Under the pieces are notes generated by a model. It did no database searches. It had not been told where the DNA came from and saw only the letters and a list, made by a program, of their open reading frames with translations. Position numbers and translations under genes: made by a program. DNA of 64,000 bases from Siphonodentalium dalli (taxonomy: Eukaryota; Mollusca; Scaphopoda; Gadilida; Siphonodentaliidae). Below, in pieces: positions 20,556-32,631 of the stretch. The stretch lies in contig CP136069.1 of NCBI GenBank assembly GCA_032622095.1, positions 5,256,976-5,320,975 of the forward strand, read 5' to 3'. Position 1 is the stretch's first letter. Every line of letters starts with the position of its first letter.

Positions 20556-20719
20556 ATAGAACCGCATGAGTGTCTGGATTTTGACGAAATTATTGCACGA
20601 GATTTGTTGGCGGAGCGATACCTGGAGTGCGGGACGCAGTCCCGCACGAGAGGTATCGCGTTCCGCCAACAAATCGAGTGCGATAATTCGTCAAAATCCA
20701 GACACTCATGCGGTTCTAT
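20556..20719. mobile_element. Hairpin Q, 164-bp palindrome
   Basis: atagaaccgcatgagtgtct at 20556 pairs with its inverse ending at 20719, and the pairing continues through gattttgacgaa, caaatctcgtg-like and gcgggac stretches to a short centre near 20640. GC-richer than its surroundings and unlike any other hairpin in the window; probably a single-copy MITE. Confidence 0.8.
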
Positions 20720-21171
20720 TTTTATTACATATCTCCGTATCATAGTAAGTTGACTCATAGTCGTTCATCTCCAGTACAAAAAATGTGAATTTAATTAAGT
20801 TTTAACACTGAATGAAATAGTTCAGTCGACAGATTGCACTAGTGCGATTCTGAGAATTATCACACGCCTGGAAACTCGTGCGATCATCCGAATTACGTTG
20901 ATAGATATGTAATAAATAGGCCGAGTGTGTATTGTGAATAGACCATGATGCACATGCATTTTCTGCTGATATCGCATTCTAATTGTGACAGTGCTATTTT
21001 ATATACCAAAACAGTATATGCCTTTATTGTTGTAGCATGTATACTAACTCAGTTATAAAACCTAACTAACTAATATACATCTTATAGCTGCATCATAATC
21101 ATTTCATTTCGTGTGCTTGGCTCTGTGTTCTATCTTGCGCGATCCTGCCTATCTCAAATCCCGTAATACCT
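20720..21171. other. No recognised gene
   Basis: AT-rich, no structure recognised. Confidence 0.45.
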
Positions 21172-21175
21172 TTAA

Positions 21176-21423
21176 CCCTTTGAGTGCCAGGGGCCGATCT
21201 CATCGGCCCTAAACCTACAAAATAAGTCTGTTAAAGAATATAAGAACAAATTATTAAAATTGTAAAAAAAATTAAAAAAAAATTAAAAAAAAATTGTTTA
21301 GGCCAATTTTTAATGCATTCTCTTATATATGCGAGGTGACCTATGGTCGACTCACATATATAAGAGAATGCATTGGCACAGGGTATATGAGTTGATACAA
21401 AAATCGACCTGGCACTCAAAGGG
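21176..21423. mobile_element. TTAA-flanked MITE B, copy 5
   Basis: TTAA at 21172-21175 and 21424-21427. The core palindrome carries a small insertion in its left stem (ggccaatttttaatgcattc, about 21301-21376). Confidence 0.9.
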
Positions 21424-21689
21424 TTAATAACTATCCTAAATTGCCGCCCACTCATTTCTTACTTCGCCCAAGATCTTATCCGCTCACTCATTCTTCTGTC
21501 TATGTTAACACCCAATCTGAGACCTAACTGTCGGAGACTAAAGTGTGTTAGCCAATCGGAGGTAATGTTATTTTGCCCGTTTTCTCATTCCGTATTTCGT
21601 CACCAAGGTGTACACATCGCTATATCGTATTACACTCTCAGTGTTATCCTAATTTCTTCATGCTCGAAGAATGTAATAAGTTTAAGAAG

Positions 21690-22043
21690 CGGGGACCAGC
21701 CTAGGGTCAAAATATAGGGAGAAGTGACTTCTCCCTCTTGGAAAAATAAGGAGAAGTGGGGGCTTACCAGGGAGAAGTGGAGTGTTAGTGCGACTATTTG
21801 TCGCTAGTAACTATTTATTAGAACTGATTGTTTTAGCTGTTATTATTGTCCACAATAGATTTTCTACATGGGTGAGGATAAACTGGAAGTGTTAAGCTGA
21901 GCAGTAGATCATCCAGTCACCAATTCTTCAGGGAGATTACAAATTTAACTAAAAAAATGTTTTTTTTAGTTGTTTTTTTTAGGGAGACTTGCGGCCACAC
22001 AGGGCGACTATTTCGCCCACGTCGCCCCCTAGGTTGGTCCCTG
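21690..22043. mobile_element. hAT-like MITE with CAGGGACCAACCTAGG ends
   Basis: Left end cggggaccagcctaggg and right end ccctaggttggtccctg are inverted. The exact 8-bp duplication TTAAGAAG flanks it (21682-21689, 22044-22051). The interior has gggagaagtgacttctccct and paired cgactatttgtcgc motifs. Partial copies occur at 26046-26143 and about 37000-37075. Confidence 0.9.
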
Positions 22044-22051
22044 TTAAGAAG

Positions 22052-22511
22052 TAATACTACGAAATGACATCATGACCTATGCTTCCCCAGGATGGGTCAT
22101 CGCGTCATCTGGTCATCTCTTCATAAGTTCATCTCTGATGTTTGATGTTGTGATGTGATGTTTTGATGTTGGAAGTCAAGCTACATGTACCTGTATAGAT
22201 GTGTGTGATGTCGTCCATGTGTCTTGTGATGTGATGTTGGATTGTGTTCCGTTTGCTATTGCATGAATATTCAAAATAAATGTATAGAAGACTAAAGGTA
22301 GGCTTAGTGTTCCATAGGCCCTGCCTAATCAGACTCGGAGCCTTTACAAATACTTTGTGTTAGCAATGGATGGCTTTCCTTAAGACCCACCCCCGTGCTC
22401 TACAACATAATTTCCGCGAGAGCAAATTATTTAATGCAAGTTGTGAACTTGTAAGCATTGTGCATGTCAGTGTAGAGTCCAGTTCGGAAATAATGTCAGT
22501 GTAGAGTCCAG
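22052..22511. other. No recognised gene
   Basis: tgtgatg-rich stretch at about 22130-22240 (short degenerate repeats). Nothing else supported. Confidence 0.4.
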
Positions 22512-22650
22512 TTAGGAAATATGGCTTGTTGACATTCACTGGAAAGCTCTTACTGAGAGTTTTCCAATGAATGGTAACAGGCCATATTTCTGAAATTTTT
22601 TCCATAATTCTGCTTTGGTTAAGGAGTCGATTATTTAGGGCATTTACTGT
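22512..22650. mobile_element. MITE A, partial copy
   Basis: Inner hairpin (ggaaatatggcttgttgaca ... ggtaacaggccatatttc) and an intact right arm ending gggcatttactgta. The outer left arm is replaced by a short duplication (agtgtagagtccagtt twice). Confidence 0.8.
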
Positions 22651-23008
22651 ATGTGAGTTTGCTGAGCGATTTGGCTTTGTGTCACTTACAATCATGGAAT
22701 TTCTCCCGGGTATTCAATATATTCAATGTTTATTGCGATATTGCCTTCCAAAATTCTCTAAAAATTATGCAATATCAAGCTGGGACCACCCCCCTACTGT
22801 GAAATTCATTGTTAAGAAACTAACAATGAAATATATTCCCTGCGTTGTTTGTTGAATGTTATAAAGTTCTCATCAGAACAGGTCCGAATATTATCAAAAA
22901 GTTCGCGAGTTTTGAATGGGTGTAATATGATCTCTATGGGCATGAGCAACCAGATTACTAGACATTTGTAGAAGTAAAGTTATGATAGGGTGTATGGGAA
23001 CGAATTAC
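22651..23008. other. No recognised gene
   Basis: A 94-codon frame ends at 22855, but it begins inside the A fragment and has no recognised motif. Confidence 0.4.
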
Positions 23009-23012
23009 TTAA

Positions 23013-23404
23013 CCCTTTACCCAACAAACCGGCCAAAACCGGCCAAGTAAAGCTTCAACAGCCTAAAATATCTTCGGTCTGTCTCAATAAAACCATACAA
23101 ATATGGATATCATTGGAACCGGCTCATTGACCACATTGTGATGGTTACAGTTATGCCCTTTGCCAATGCATTCTCTTATATATGCGAGTCGACCATAGGT
23201 CACCTCGCATATATAAGAGAATGCATTGGCTTAAAAAAAATCTTTTTTTAACACTTTTTACCATTTTTTCTTACATTCTTTAACAATTTTATAATTTTTA
23301 ATGTGTTAAGCCAATGCATTATCTTATATATGCGAGGCGACCTATGGTCGACTCGCATATATAAGAGAATGCATTGGCACAGGGCCCTTCTGTTGGGTAA
23401 AGGG
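23013..23404. mobile_element. TTAA-flanked MITE C, copy 3
   Basis: TTAA at 23009-23012 and 23405-23408. CCCTTTACCCAACAAACCGG to ctgttgggtaaaggg, with two cores at about 23162-23229 and 23312-23379. Closely matches 17901-18288. Confidence 0.9.
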
Positions 23405-23408
23405 TTAA

Positions 23409-23726
23409 CTTCAGTGATCATTATAGCAAGGTTATCAATATAAAGATTCTGGCAAGTATGAAGTATAGAATGATCAAATTGTTGAATTTCGCTGCAAACA
23501 GGACCCAGTTATTCAGCTAGAATCCGGCATATGAAAAAGGAGGGTGGTAGCCTTAATGACGTTTTTTTTAAATGGGCGTATAAAATATATATTTTCTTTT
23601 GAGAAAGCTTCGAATCTTTGTATATAGAATCGTTCCTACTTGGTGATAACTAAGATACTTATGAACTCATCTTTTCATTTTAGTAAAAATTGTGAGCTCC
23701 CATTTTCAGTAACTTAAATTCCGCTC
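23409..23726. other. No recognised gene
   Basis: Nothing recognised. Confidence 0.4.
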
Positions 23727-23818
23727 CAGCTCTATGAGAGACCCGCATATATAAGATAATGCACTGGCACAGGATCTTTAATGCGGCATCAGCACAGCTC
23801 CCGTCATGAAATGGTTAA
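23727..23818 (+). repeat. R-arm unit (single 88-bp-type copy)
   Basis: ctatgagagacccgcatata to cagctcccgtcatgaaat, ggttaa. A single relative of the 104-1250 array units. Confidence 0.75.
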
Positions 23819-23840
23819 AAGTAAATTGAAGGCTGTTTAA

Positions 23841-24150
23841 CCCTTTCATGATGAGCGCTGCGCTGATTGGTGCAGTATTAAAAGATCATGTGCCAGTACA
23901 TTCTCTTATATATGCGAGTCACCAAGAGTCTCCCATATATAGAGAATGCACTGGCTTACAAGATCAAGGTAAATATTGCTAGGCCACTGTATTATCTTAT
24001 ATACAGTAATACCCTAAATAATCGACTCCTTAACCTTAACCAATTATGGGTAACGTTTCAGTCGGAAATATGGCTTGTTGCCATTCATCGGAAAGCTCTC
24101 ACATCGACACAGGATTTTCGCAAAATTTCAGGAAGCTCCAGTCGTGGAAG
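23841..24150. mobile_element. TTAA MITE R (inverted), interrupted by a truncated A
   Basis: Follows TTAA at 23837-23840 with CCCTTTCATGATGAGCGCTG. It includes two decayed cores, then an A left arm (24006-24101, starting cagtaataccc) and the R tail cacaggattttcgcaaaatt...gaagctcc. The right TTAA is not preserved. Confidence 0.7.
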
Positions 24151-24282
24151 GAGATAATATAGTGTCACTCATATAATTTTTGTTCAATTTAATGCCACGC
24201 TAACAACGGATTTTATATCACAAGTGTAAAATAACTACCGGCATTAATGCCAGGCTAAAAATGGATTTTATACAATCCTTGA

Positions 24283-24423
24283 AATAGGGTGTCTGTCATT
24301 TGTAGAATGAGGTCCCCCAGAGGGTGAATTTAGTGATGCTACCCCGCATAGTGGGCTAGCATCACTAAATTCACCCTCTGGGGACCTCATTCTGCAAATG
24401 ACAGACACCCTATTTCAAGGATT
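24283..24423. mobile_element. Element F, compact palindromic copy
   Basis: ccttgaaatagggtgtctgt and inverse, a near-perfect 141-bp hairpin with a central taccccgcatagtgggcta. The outer CAAG ends are shortened. Confidence 0.88.
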
Positions 24424-24456
24424 AATTTTATATCAGGAGAGTATAATAACTGTTAA

Positions 24457-24640
24457 CCCTTTGAGTGCCAGGGGCCGATATTATCGGCCCTAAACCTACA
24501 CAATAAGTCTGTTAAAGAATATAATAAAATATATTAAAATTGTAAAAAATTAAAATTGTTAAGCCAATGCATTCTATTATATAATGCATTGGCACAGGGT
24601 ATATGGGTTGATACAAAAATCGGACCTGGCACTCAAAGGG
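24457..24640. mobile_element. TTAA MITE B, copy 6, core reduced
   Basis: TTAA at 24453-24456, decayed ttac on the right. The core is shortened to gccaatgcattctattatat plus aatgcattggc (about 24563-24593), losing the central tgcgag stem. Confidence 0.85.
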
Positions 24641-24662
24641 TTACTAAATAACATGTCCTGGA

Positions 24663-25811
24663 GTGGGATTAGAACATCAAAACAATCGAAAGTGAATTGA
24701 TATGGCGACAAAAAGTATGCATAAGTTACTGACTGTGAAATTATTGTGATAAAATATGGAAATAATGTCCGCCTCCAGCATAATGCAAGTCAAATCGTAA
24801 ACAATTAACACATCCGCGTAACAACATACCAACCACGAGGTCATGACCTTCAACTGAAATACTTTAAATTATTCTCCTCAGACCCACCCCCCCCCCCCCC
24901 CCCCCGACAACAAAAAAATAGCACATTAGTGAAAAGTGTGAACCCCCCCCCCCCCCCCATTTTCAGTAACTTAACCCTTTCAGTGCCAAGTCCGATTTTT
25001 GTATCAACCCATATTTCCTTGATCATTTTTCAAATTTATTGATTATAATAATGTGATACATTGATGGAAAGAGCTTTTACAGCTCTAAAAGCTCTTTCCA
25101 TCAATGTATCACATTATTATAATCAATAAATTTGAAAAATGATCAAGGAAATATGGGTTGATACAAAAATCGGACTTGGCACTGAAAGGGTTAAATGCTA
25201 CTGCATGTGTTTTGTAGTGTCAGATAGAAATTTTTATTCAAATTAATGCCAGATAACAATGAATTTTATATCATGAGTCAAAAATAACTAACAATAAATA
25301 AGCTGGGATCAGAACAATCGAAAGTTAATTGATATGGCGACAAAAAGTATGCACGAGTTACTTAGTGAAATTATTGTGATCAAATATGGAAATAATGTCC
25401 ACCTCCAGCATAATGCAAGTCAAATTGTAAACAATTAAAAGTCATTCATTGCGAATAACACATCCGCGTAACAACATACCAACCACGAGGTCATGACCTT
25501 CAACCGAAATACTTTAAATTATTCTCCTCAGCCCCCCCTCCAGCATAATGCAAGTCAAATCGTAAACAATTAAAAGTCATTCATTGTGAATAACACATCC
25601 GCGTAACAAGATACCAACCACGAGGTCATGACCTTCAACCGAAATACTTTAAATTATTCTCCTCAGCCCCCCCCCCCAGCATAATGCAAGTCAAATCGTA
25701 AACAATTAAAAGTCATTCATTGCGAATAACACATCCGCGTAACAAGATACCAACCACAAGGTCATGACCTTCAACCGATATATTTGAAATTATTCGCCTC
25801 AGACTCAGATC
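24663..25811. repeat. Duplicated segment with ~135-bp tandem units
   Basis: 24663-24890 is repeated at about 25304-25535 (both with gatatggcgacaaaaagtat). The unit beginning agcataatgcaagtcaaatc then recurs at 25407, 25542 and 25678 (steps 135 and 136). Long C runs interrupt it at about 24886-24905 and 24942-24958. MITE D lies within this block. Confidence 0.82.
24975..25190. mobile_element. TTAA-flanked MITE D, copy 3
   Basis: TTAA at 24971-24974 and 25191-25194. The hairpin is almost perfect over its full 216 bp, with the loop at about 25075-25090 (gagcttttacagctc). Confidence 0.93.
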
Positions 25812-25821
25812 AGTACTGATA

Positions 25822-26027
25822 CAGTAAATAATCGACCTCCTTAACCACAGCAGAATTATGGGTAACTTTTTTGGATTTAGTCGGAAATACAGCTTGTTGC
25901 CATTCATCGGAAAGCTCTCACTAATAGCTTACCGATGAAGGGCAACCAGCCATATTTCTGATTAAATCCTGAAAAGTTATCCATAATTCTGCTGTGGTTA
26001 AGGAGTCGATTATTTAGGGCATTACTG
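25822..26027. mobile_element. Palindromic MITE A, copy
   Basis: TA-CAGTAAATAATCG (atgccct deleted) to the standard right end gggcattactg-TA. Confidence 0.88.
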
Positions 26028-26045
26028 TACATACTGGTATATGAT

Positions 26046-26143
26046 AGAGAAGTCACTTCTCCCTATAAAGACTAAATTAAGGAGAAATGGAACAATTTAG
26101 GGAGAACATGTCGCCCATGTCACCCTCCAGGCTGGTCCCTGTA
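26046..26143. mobile_element. Fragment of the CAGGGACC hAT-like MITE
   Basis: gagaagtcacttctccct and the right end gtcgcccatgtcaccctcca...ggtccctg. The left part is missing. Confidence 0.7.
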
Positions 26144-26206
26144 TACAAACAAATCTGTATGTTCCCAGCCAGCTGGTTTAAAAATTAAATTCCATGCAAT
26201 GAACTA

Positions 26207-26394
26207 CAGTAATGCCCTAAATAATCGACTCCTTAACCACCGCAGAATTATGGGTAACTTTTCAGGATTTAGTCGGAAATATGGCTTGTTGCATTCATCG
26301 GAAAGCTCTCGATGAATGGCAACAAGCCGTATTTCCGACTAAATCCTGAAAAGTTACCCACAAATCACCTTGAGTGATTATTTAGAGCATTACT
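26207..26394. mobile_element. Palindromic MITE A, copy
   Basis: TA-CAGTAATGCCCTAAATAATC; the right arm has a rearranged stretch (ttacccacaaatcaccttgag) where the stem is no longer complementary. Confidence 0.85.
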
Positions 26395-26486
26395 GTAATT
26401 CACAGAATCAGCACTTCCAAGAGAAACATGAGTTACACACACAGAAGAAAATCTTGTGAGTCCATGCATGCACAAGCCTGCAAATA

Positions 26487-26903
26487 GCGGGTCTGTCATT
26501 TGCAGAATGAGGTCCCCAGAGGGTGAATTTAGTCATGCTATCCCGCACAGCGTGCTAGCATCACCAAATTCACCCTCTGGAGACCTCATTCTGCTTAGGC
26601 CTCATCTTCTGGGAAGTATCTATAGTATCAAATTATATTGTTTTTAGTTACATTTCCCCTTCTAGGAAGTTTCTATATCCCCTAATTTGCAGAAGATAAA
26701 ATTCATAATTGAGGTGCCCAATGGGTGAACATCACCAACTTCAACTGGGGAACTTCAATCTGATCCTAGGTCTACCATATCAGTTGACGGCCTAAGCAGA
26801 ATGAGGTCCCCAGAGGGTGAATTTGGTGATGCTAGCCCACTATGCGGGATAGCGTCACTAAATTCACCCTCTGGGGACCTCATTCTGCAAATGACAGACC
26901 CTG
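26487..26903. mobile_element. Element F, full-length copy 3
   Basis: gggtctgtcatttgcagaat to gcaaatgacagaccc. Both hairpins preserved; spacer includes cataattgaggtgcccaatg. Confidence 0.82.
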
Positions 26904-27106
26904 ACCATGCAGTCTTGAGTTCAGGGAGTCCTATGAACACTAGGATTAGATGCAAGATGTCAGAATGTCAGTAAACTACCAATCCATCAAATGTAGGATA
27001 GACACATGGGACATATCACTGATTAACAGTGGTCTATTGTCTATGTGATGTGAAGCTTGTAGGCGAAACTATCTGGGGACATGACCTGATAAAGCCTGAA
27101 TTTAGT

Positions 27107-27425
27107 GTGTCTGACATTTGCAGAATGAGGTACCCAGATGGTGAATTTAGTGATGCTATCCTATCACCCTCTGGGACCTCATCTGCTGGGAACTATCTAT
27201 AGTAACAAATTAACATTGTTTTTAGTTACTTTTCCCCTTCTGTTCAGTTTCTTTGTCCCCTAATTTGCACCAGAGTTACAGCCCTTGTTGGGCTTAAAAT
27301 ACTAGTATGTGTGAACATCCTGTCTATACAACTCTATACAGACATGATACATTGAATTTGGTAATGCAGGCTAGCAACACCCGAATTCACCCGTTGGGGG
27401 ACCTCATTCTGCTTTAGGTCTCAAG
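27107..27425. mobile_element. Element F, degraded copy
   Basis: Left hairpin tgtgtctgacatttgcagaa with a collapsed centre, part of the spacer, and a right piece ccgttgggggacctcattct. Boundaries uncertain. Confidence 0.65.
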
Positions 27426-27449
27426 TGCCATGGGAGATCTAGGTTCAGG

Positions 27450-28100
27450 TTGAAGTAAATTAAAATCCAAGATGACCGTAGGCAGCTATATTTTTCAACA
27501 ATTTGACAACAAAATTTGATAGCTCCCATCAAGAGGTGATCCTAAATATGCCTGTAGATTTTCAAAAGAATTCTCCAATAAATGCAAGCTACAGGGTGTG
27601 CCAGAGGATTTAAAATTGAAATCCAAGATGGCTGCTGTCTGCCACATTTTTAAACAAATTTCAGAAAAAAAAAATGCCTACCATATAGAGGTCACCCCGA
27701 AGATCCATATCAGGTTTGGTGAGGTAGCCTGTAGGGTGTGCCATGTTTGGTGATGATCGGATGAGGGAGGTAGCCTGTAGGGTGTGCCAGGTTTGGTGAT
27801 GATCGGAAGAGGGAGGTATAGCCTGTAGGGTGTGCCAAAGGATTCAGTCAAACAAAGAGTAATTCCCAAAATGGATGATGGTAGCCACGTTTTTATTGAA
27901 AATTGTTAAAATTTGATAGCTCCCATCTAGAGGCGATCCTAAACATGCTTGTAAATTTTCAAATCATTTCTCCTTGTTTTTTTTTTTTTTAATATTTAGA
28001 GAACTGAAGATTCATATGATGTTTGGCGATGATCGGATCATCCCATGATGGATGTGGTCTGTTTGGTGTATCAAAGGATTTAGTCATATAATATGCAGAT
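27450..28100. repeat. Degenerate K-related tandem units
   Basis: Motifs aatccaagatgaccgt, aatccaagatggctgc and gatagctcccatc recur at irregular steps. A tight sub-repeat, gtagcctgtagggtgtgcca, occurs near 27724, 27770 and 27820. Confidence 0.65.
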
Positions 28101-28355
28101 AAATTACTATATTAGCCATGAATACTATAGGTAACCTTTATTTAGCCTATTGCATGTGTATATCATGTTATTAAATCAGTAACTCATAATGTATATCAGA
28201 TCTGTGCATAATGTGTGCTGTATCTTGTTACATGTGTGCTGTATTTTGTTACAACATATTAACAGGGTCAAGGCTTCCATTCTGTATGAAGACTGTATAA
28301 ATAAATTAACCCTTTCTATACTAAATGGATTCTCCCACTAAGTTATAAAATGAAA

Positions 28356-28630
28356 GTGTCAATGACACTGTAACTCAACTTAGGTAGGGGAATAATTTAA
28401 TGGTTGACAGTAAATGGAGAAATAGGAAAGGTGCTAATTGAAATGTCTAAGTAAGACTAGATGTACATGTCAATATCAACATTCATGACAGGTTTCATAA
28501 TGATCGGATCAGGGATGTGGTGATTATAGTGTGCCAAAGGATTTATTGATGCAAAGAGTAAATTCTAAAATGGCCACCGGCAGCAATGTTTTTTCCCGAA
28601 TTACCCCAAAATGACCTGTTCCCATCTACA
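28356..28630 (+). mobile_element. Element K, copy 1, left part
   Basis: Starts with the palindrome gtgtcaatgacac (28356-28368) and taactcaacttaggtagggg, as in the complete copy at 42802-45053. It stops inside a unit at ccatctaca, where element M begins. The right part resumes at about 34416. Confidence 0.75.
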
Positions 28631-28635
28631 GCCTT

Positions 28636-29908
28636 TAGGCCACGGCTTTTTTATTTTGTGGTTTACGGATTTTTTCTCCCATAATCAACTTGGGTAGGAC
28701 GAAAAAAAATAAAAAATAAAAAACTGAAAAATGTGTTTTTTTTGTTTTTGTTTTTGGTTTGTAAACTCAATTTAGTATTAAAGAAGAATCAACAGAGAAA
28801 CAAAGAACAGCGCGATTTTATTGTATATTTATGTTAAATTAATGTTTTGTGTATATTCTTGTGTAATTGTTAATAAACTGCCTTTAATAATTTCACTAAT
28901 TAAATCAGTCATAAATCCCCAAGCCGGTAGATATATCTCAGGTTTGAAGTGAGTTATATAAAAGGAACAAAGTGACTCGGGGACAAAGTGACCTGTTCCC
29001 ATATTAATCCAAGTATTTTGTTTGCATTAGGCCTAAATTTCTGCAGTAATATATAAAGAAAAGAAATGAGGTGCCCCATTTGCAGAAATACTTTTACAAA
29101 CACATTTTTTAGCTTTAATTTCTCCCCACCTAGTCGAAAATCTACGGGATACTAAAGATACATTCAATGTATAGTCAAATTTGGACTACTCCCCACCATG
29201 AAAACACATCCACTGAAAAAGTGTGAAAAATAATTGATTGTTTTTGGGGACAAAAGTAACAAAACACATGTCACAAGTTCGTTTTAATACAATGAAGGGA
29301 TACATACACGTTTGTATGTCGGGTTTATCAATGGGACATTTAATTTCTACCCTTGATTTATTTTACAAACAAGCTGCCGCTTGTATAAATGTTAACGACG
29401 AACGATTTTGGATTTACAGAAATATACTTCCGGGTTTGGAAGGGAGATAACTCACTATTAAATAAACGGGTATATAAAAACATGCACCGGAACATTTCCA
29501 CCGGATTGTTTTCATTCGACAAATTGGAAGGATGGGAGGCTGTCACCGGGGGAGGGGTTGTACAAATATAATTTTGACAATCAATATGCGATTTATTCGT
29601 TCAATATTCGAGCCACTTTTTGGCGTACCTTTGGGATGAAAGGTTGGTGTGCGCTAAATAGTACGTAGCGCCACCGCTCGAGTGAAAATATTCCGTTTAA
29701 AAATAGATATATGGGAAAACCGGTTTACCAAAATAGAATTGGATGTCGTAAAAATGAGTTTCTATCGTCAATCTTTCAATAAAAATATGTACGTTTGGAC
29801 CCAAATATGTGGGTCGGCGGAAAATATAAAATAATTTTTTTTTTTACAATTTTTTTTTAGGTCGGGGGGTTTTCCACTCGGTCGGCGGATCCGTAAACCA
29901 CAAAATCA
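28636..29908. mobile_element. Element M, copy 1 (body)
   Basis: Left end ttaggccacggcttttttat, then tttgtggtttacggat; the right end at 29885-29908 is ggatccgtaaaccacaaaat, its inverse. No transposase recognised in about 1.27 kb; the longest frames are about 70 codons and unremarkable. The expected terminal bases (aaccatcgcctta) appear only after the L block, at 33820. Confidence 0.7.
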
Positions 29909-31324
29909 AACAAGACAGTCAATGACTGTGGGGTCGCTCACCAGACTGCAAAGACTGATAAGACTGGGACTCTGGAGACCACAACAGTCAGAACTTTTCA
30001 TAATCACTTTAAAAGAAGTAGATATCTAAAGAGTTAAATCTAAAACAAAAAAATTGGAGTTATGTCCCTGGCCCCGCCCACATTTGACCCAGTGACCTGA
30101 TTTGAACAAATCTGAACCCCAGTCACCCAAGGATCCTTCATACCAAATATGAACCCATATAGCCTGATGGTATTTGAGAAGAAGTCACTTTAAGAATACT
30201 ATGGAGGGAAAGAGTTATGGCCCTGGCTTCGCAACTATTTCAAGTAAACTCATTTGAACAAATCTGAATGTGAGTCACCTAGGGAACATCCACACCAAAT
30301 ATGAAACCATTCGGTCTTATTGTTCTGAAGATGTTTAAAAGAATTACTATGGTGGGAAAGAGTTATGGCCCTGGCTTCGCAACTATTTGACCCAGTGACC
30401 GCATTTGAACAAATCTGAATGAGAATCACCTAGGGAACATCCACACCAAATATGAACCCATTTGGTCTTATGGTTCCAGAGGAGAAGATGTTCAAATAAT
30501 TGTTGTCGGACGGATGGACGGACAGACGATGGACGGACGAGGAGTGATGACTATAGCTCCGCCGGAGCACAGGTAGGGTGGCTGGTTGATAATTAAATCT
30601 CTTATCTCCGCCCCTATTTGAACAAACGTGAATCCCCATCTATGAGATCCATTCATTTGGTAATTTCAGACATTAGATTTTAAGAGTTGAACTGAACTGA
30701 TTTTCCTAAAATGACCCCAAATCTGAAAAAATCTAAACCCCAGTCACCGAAGGACCATCCATACCAAACATAATCTAAATAGTCCAGATGGTTCTTGAGA
30801 AGAAATTGTTTTAAGAATTACTATGGAAGGAAAGAGTTATGGCCCTGACTTCTCACATATTTGACCTGATGAACTCATTTGAACAAATCTGAATGTGAGT
30901 CACCTGGCTTCGCAACTATTTGACCCAGTGACCGCATTTGAACAAATCTGAATGAGAATCACCTAGGGAACATCCACACCAAATATGAACCCATTTGGTC
31001 TTATGGTTCCAGAGGAGAAGATGTTCAAATAATTGTTGTCGGACAGATGGACGGACAGACGATGGACGGACGAGGAGTGATGACTATAGCTCCACCTAAA
31101 TATATAAACCCATTTGGTCTTTAATATGTATCTGGAGAAGAAAACAATTGATGGACGGATAGAGACATAATGACAGATGGATGGATGGGAGAACAGTCTG
31201 ACATAGAGACTGACAAATTCAATCCAATATACCCCCCAAGTTTTCTTTGCAAAATCAGGGTATAATGAGTTCAACTGGATACTGGTGGTTAAGAACATAA
31301 TATTCGAACAGACAAGCCTGAACA

Positions 31325-31733
31325 TAGTGTCTGACATTTTCAGAATGAGGTCCCCAAAGGGTGAATTTAATGACACAATCCTGCAATGCGGGCTAGCATC
31401 ACCAAATTCACCCTCTGTGGACCTCATTCTGTGTAGGCCTCAACTGCTATGGGAGACATAGCATTAGATTGAAGTTCTCCAGTTAAAGTTGATGATGTGC
31501 ACCCATTGGGCACCTCAATTATGCATTTTATATTCACAAATTAGGGGATATAGAAACTAAACAGAAGGGCTAAAGTAAGTAAAAATGTCAATTTAAGTGC
31601 CTATATACTTCCCAGAAGATGAGGCCTAAGCAGAATGAGGACCCTGGCTAGTGTATTTGGTGATGCTAGACTGCTGTGCAGGGTAGCATAACTAAATTCA
31701 CCCTCTGGGGACCTCATTCTGCAAATGCCAGAT
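31325..31733. mobile_element. Element F, full-length copy 4
   Basis: tagtgtctgacattttcaga to gcaaatgccaga. Hairpins are diverged (ggtccccaaagggtgaattt), spacer preserved in the inverted orientation. Confidence 0.75.
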
Positions 31734-31861
31734 AGAAGACAAATTTAATCCAATATATACCCCCCCCCCCCCCCCCCCAATTTTCTTTGAATATTAGTCG
31801 TATGATTTCATCTGGATAAGTGGTGATTAAAACAATAATATGAAATGGCCAAACCTGAATT

Positions 31862-32274
31862 TAGTATGTCTGACATTTGCAGAATTAGGTCCCAAAAATG
31901 TGGATTTAATGACAATATTCTGTAAGGCAGGCTAGCATCACCAAATTCATCCTCAATCTGATTAGGCCTCAATGGCCAATAAAACCAAGGAACAGATTGA
32001 AGTCCTACAGTTGAAGTTGGTGATACACACCCATTGAGCACCTCAATTATGCATTTTATCTTCTGCAAATTAGGGGGACATTGAAACTGAACAGGTGGAA
32101 AAAGTGACTAAATCAAACTGTCAATTTGATACTTAGGTTACTTCCAAGAAGATGAGGACTAAGCAGAATTAGGTCCCTGGCAGGTGTATTTGGTGATGCT
32201 AGCATGCTGTATGGAATAGCAACACTAAATTCACCATCTGGGGACCTCACTATGTAAATGTCAGACACACTATT
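31862..32274. mobile_element. Element F, full-length copy 5
   Basis: tagtatgtctgacatttgca to tgtcagacacactatt. An 18-base C run immediately precedes it at about 31761. Confidence 0.75.
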
Positions 32275-32631
32275 TCCAGACTTGAAGAAATCAAAGCCAT
32301 TCACAGTATCATTGAATGTCAGTCATTAAATTGCTACAGATATGTTTAGATTAGAATAATACATGTCATCTGGCCAGTTTATATAATTAATGACCTGTAC
32401 CTTTACAGATATATATGCCTCTGTGGTGAGAAGACATATTAAATTGAGAGGTGATATGGCTTGGAAGGGATCTTGGTTGATGGCAGGGTTGGGCCTGGGC
32501 CATATGGGAGGGGGTGGGTGGGGGAGGGTGGAATGTTTCCATAATTTCATTAAAGAGTAAAGTTTCATAACTCTGCAGATGTTATATATAATGGTGTCAC
32601 TTTTTTTCAAATTTTAAAACATGTCCCAGAA

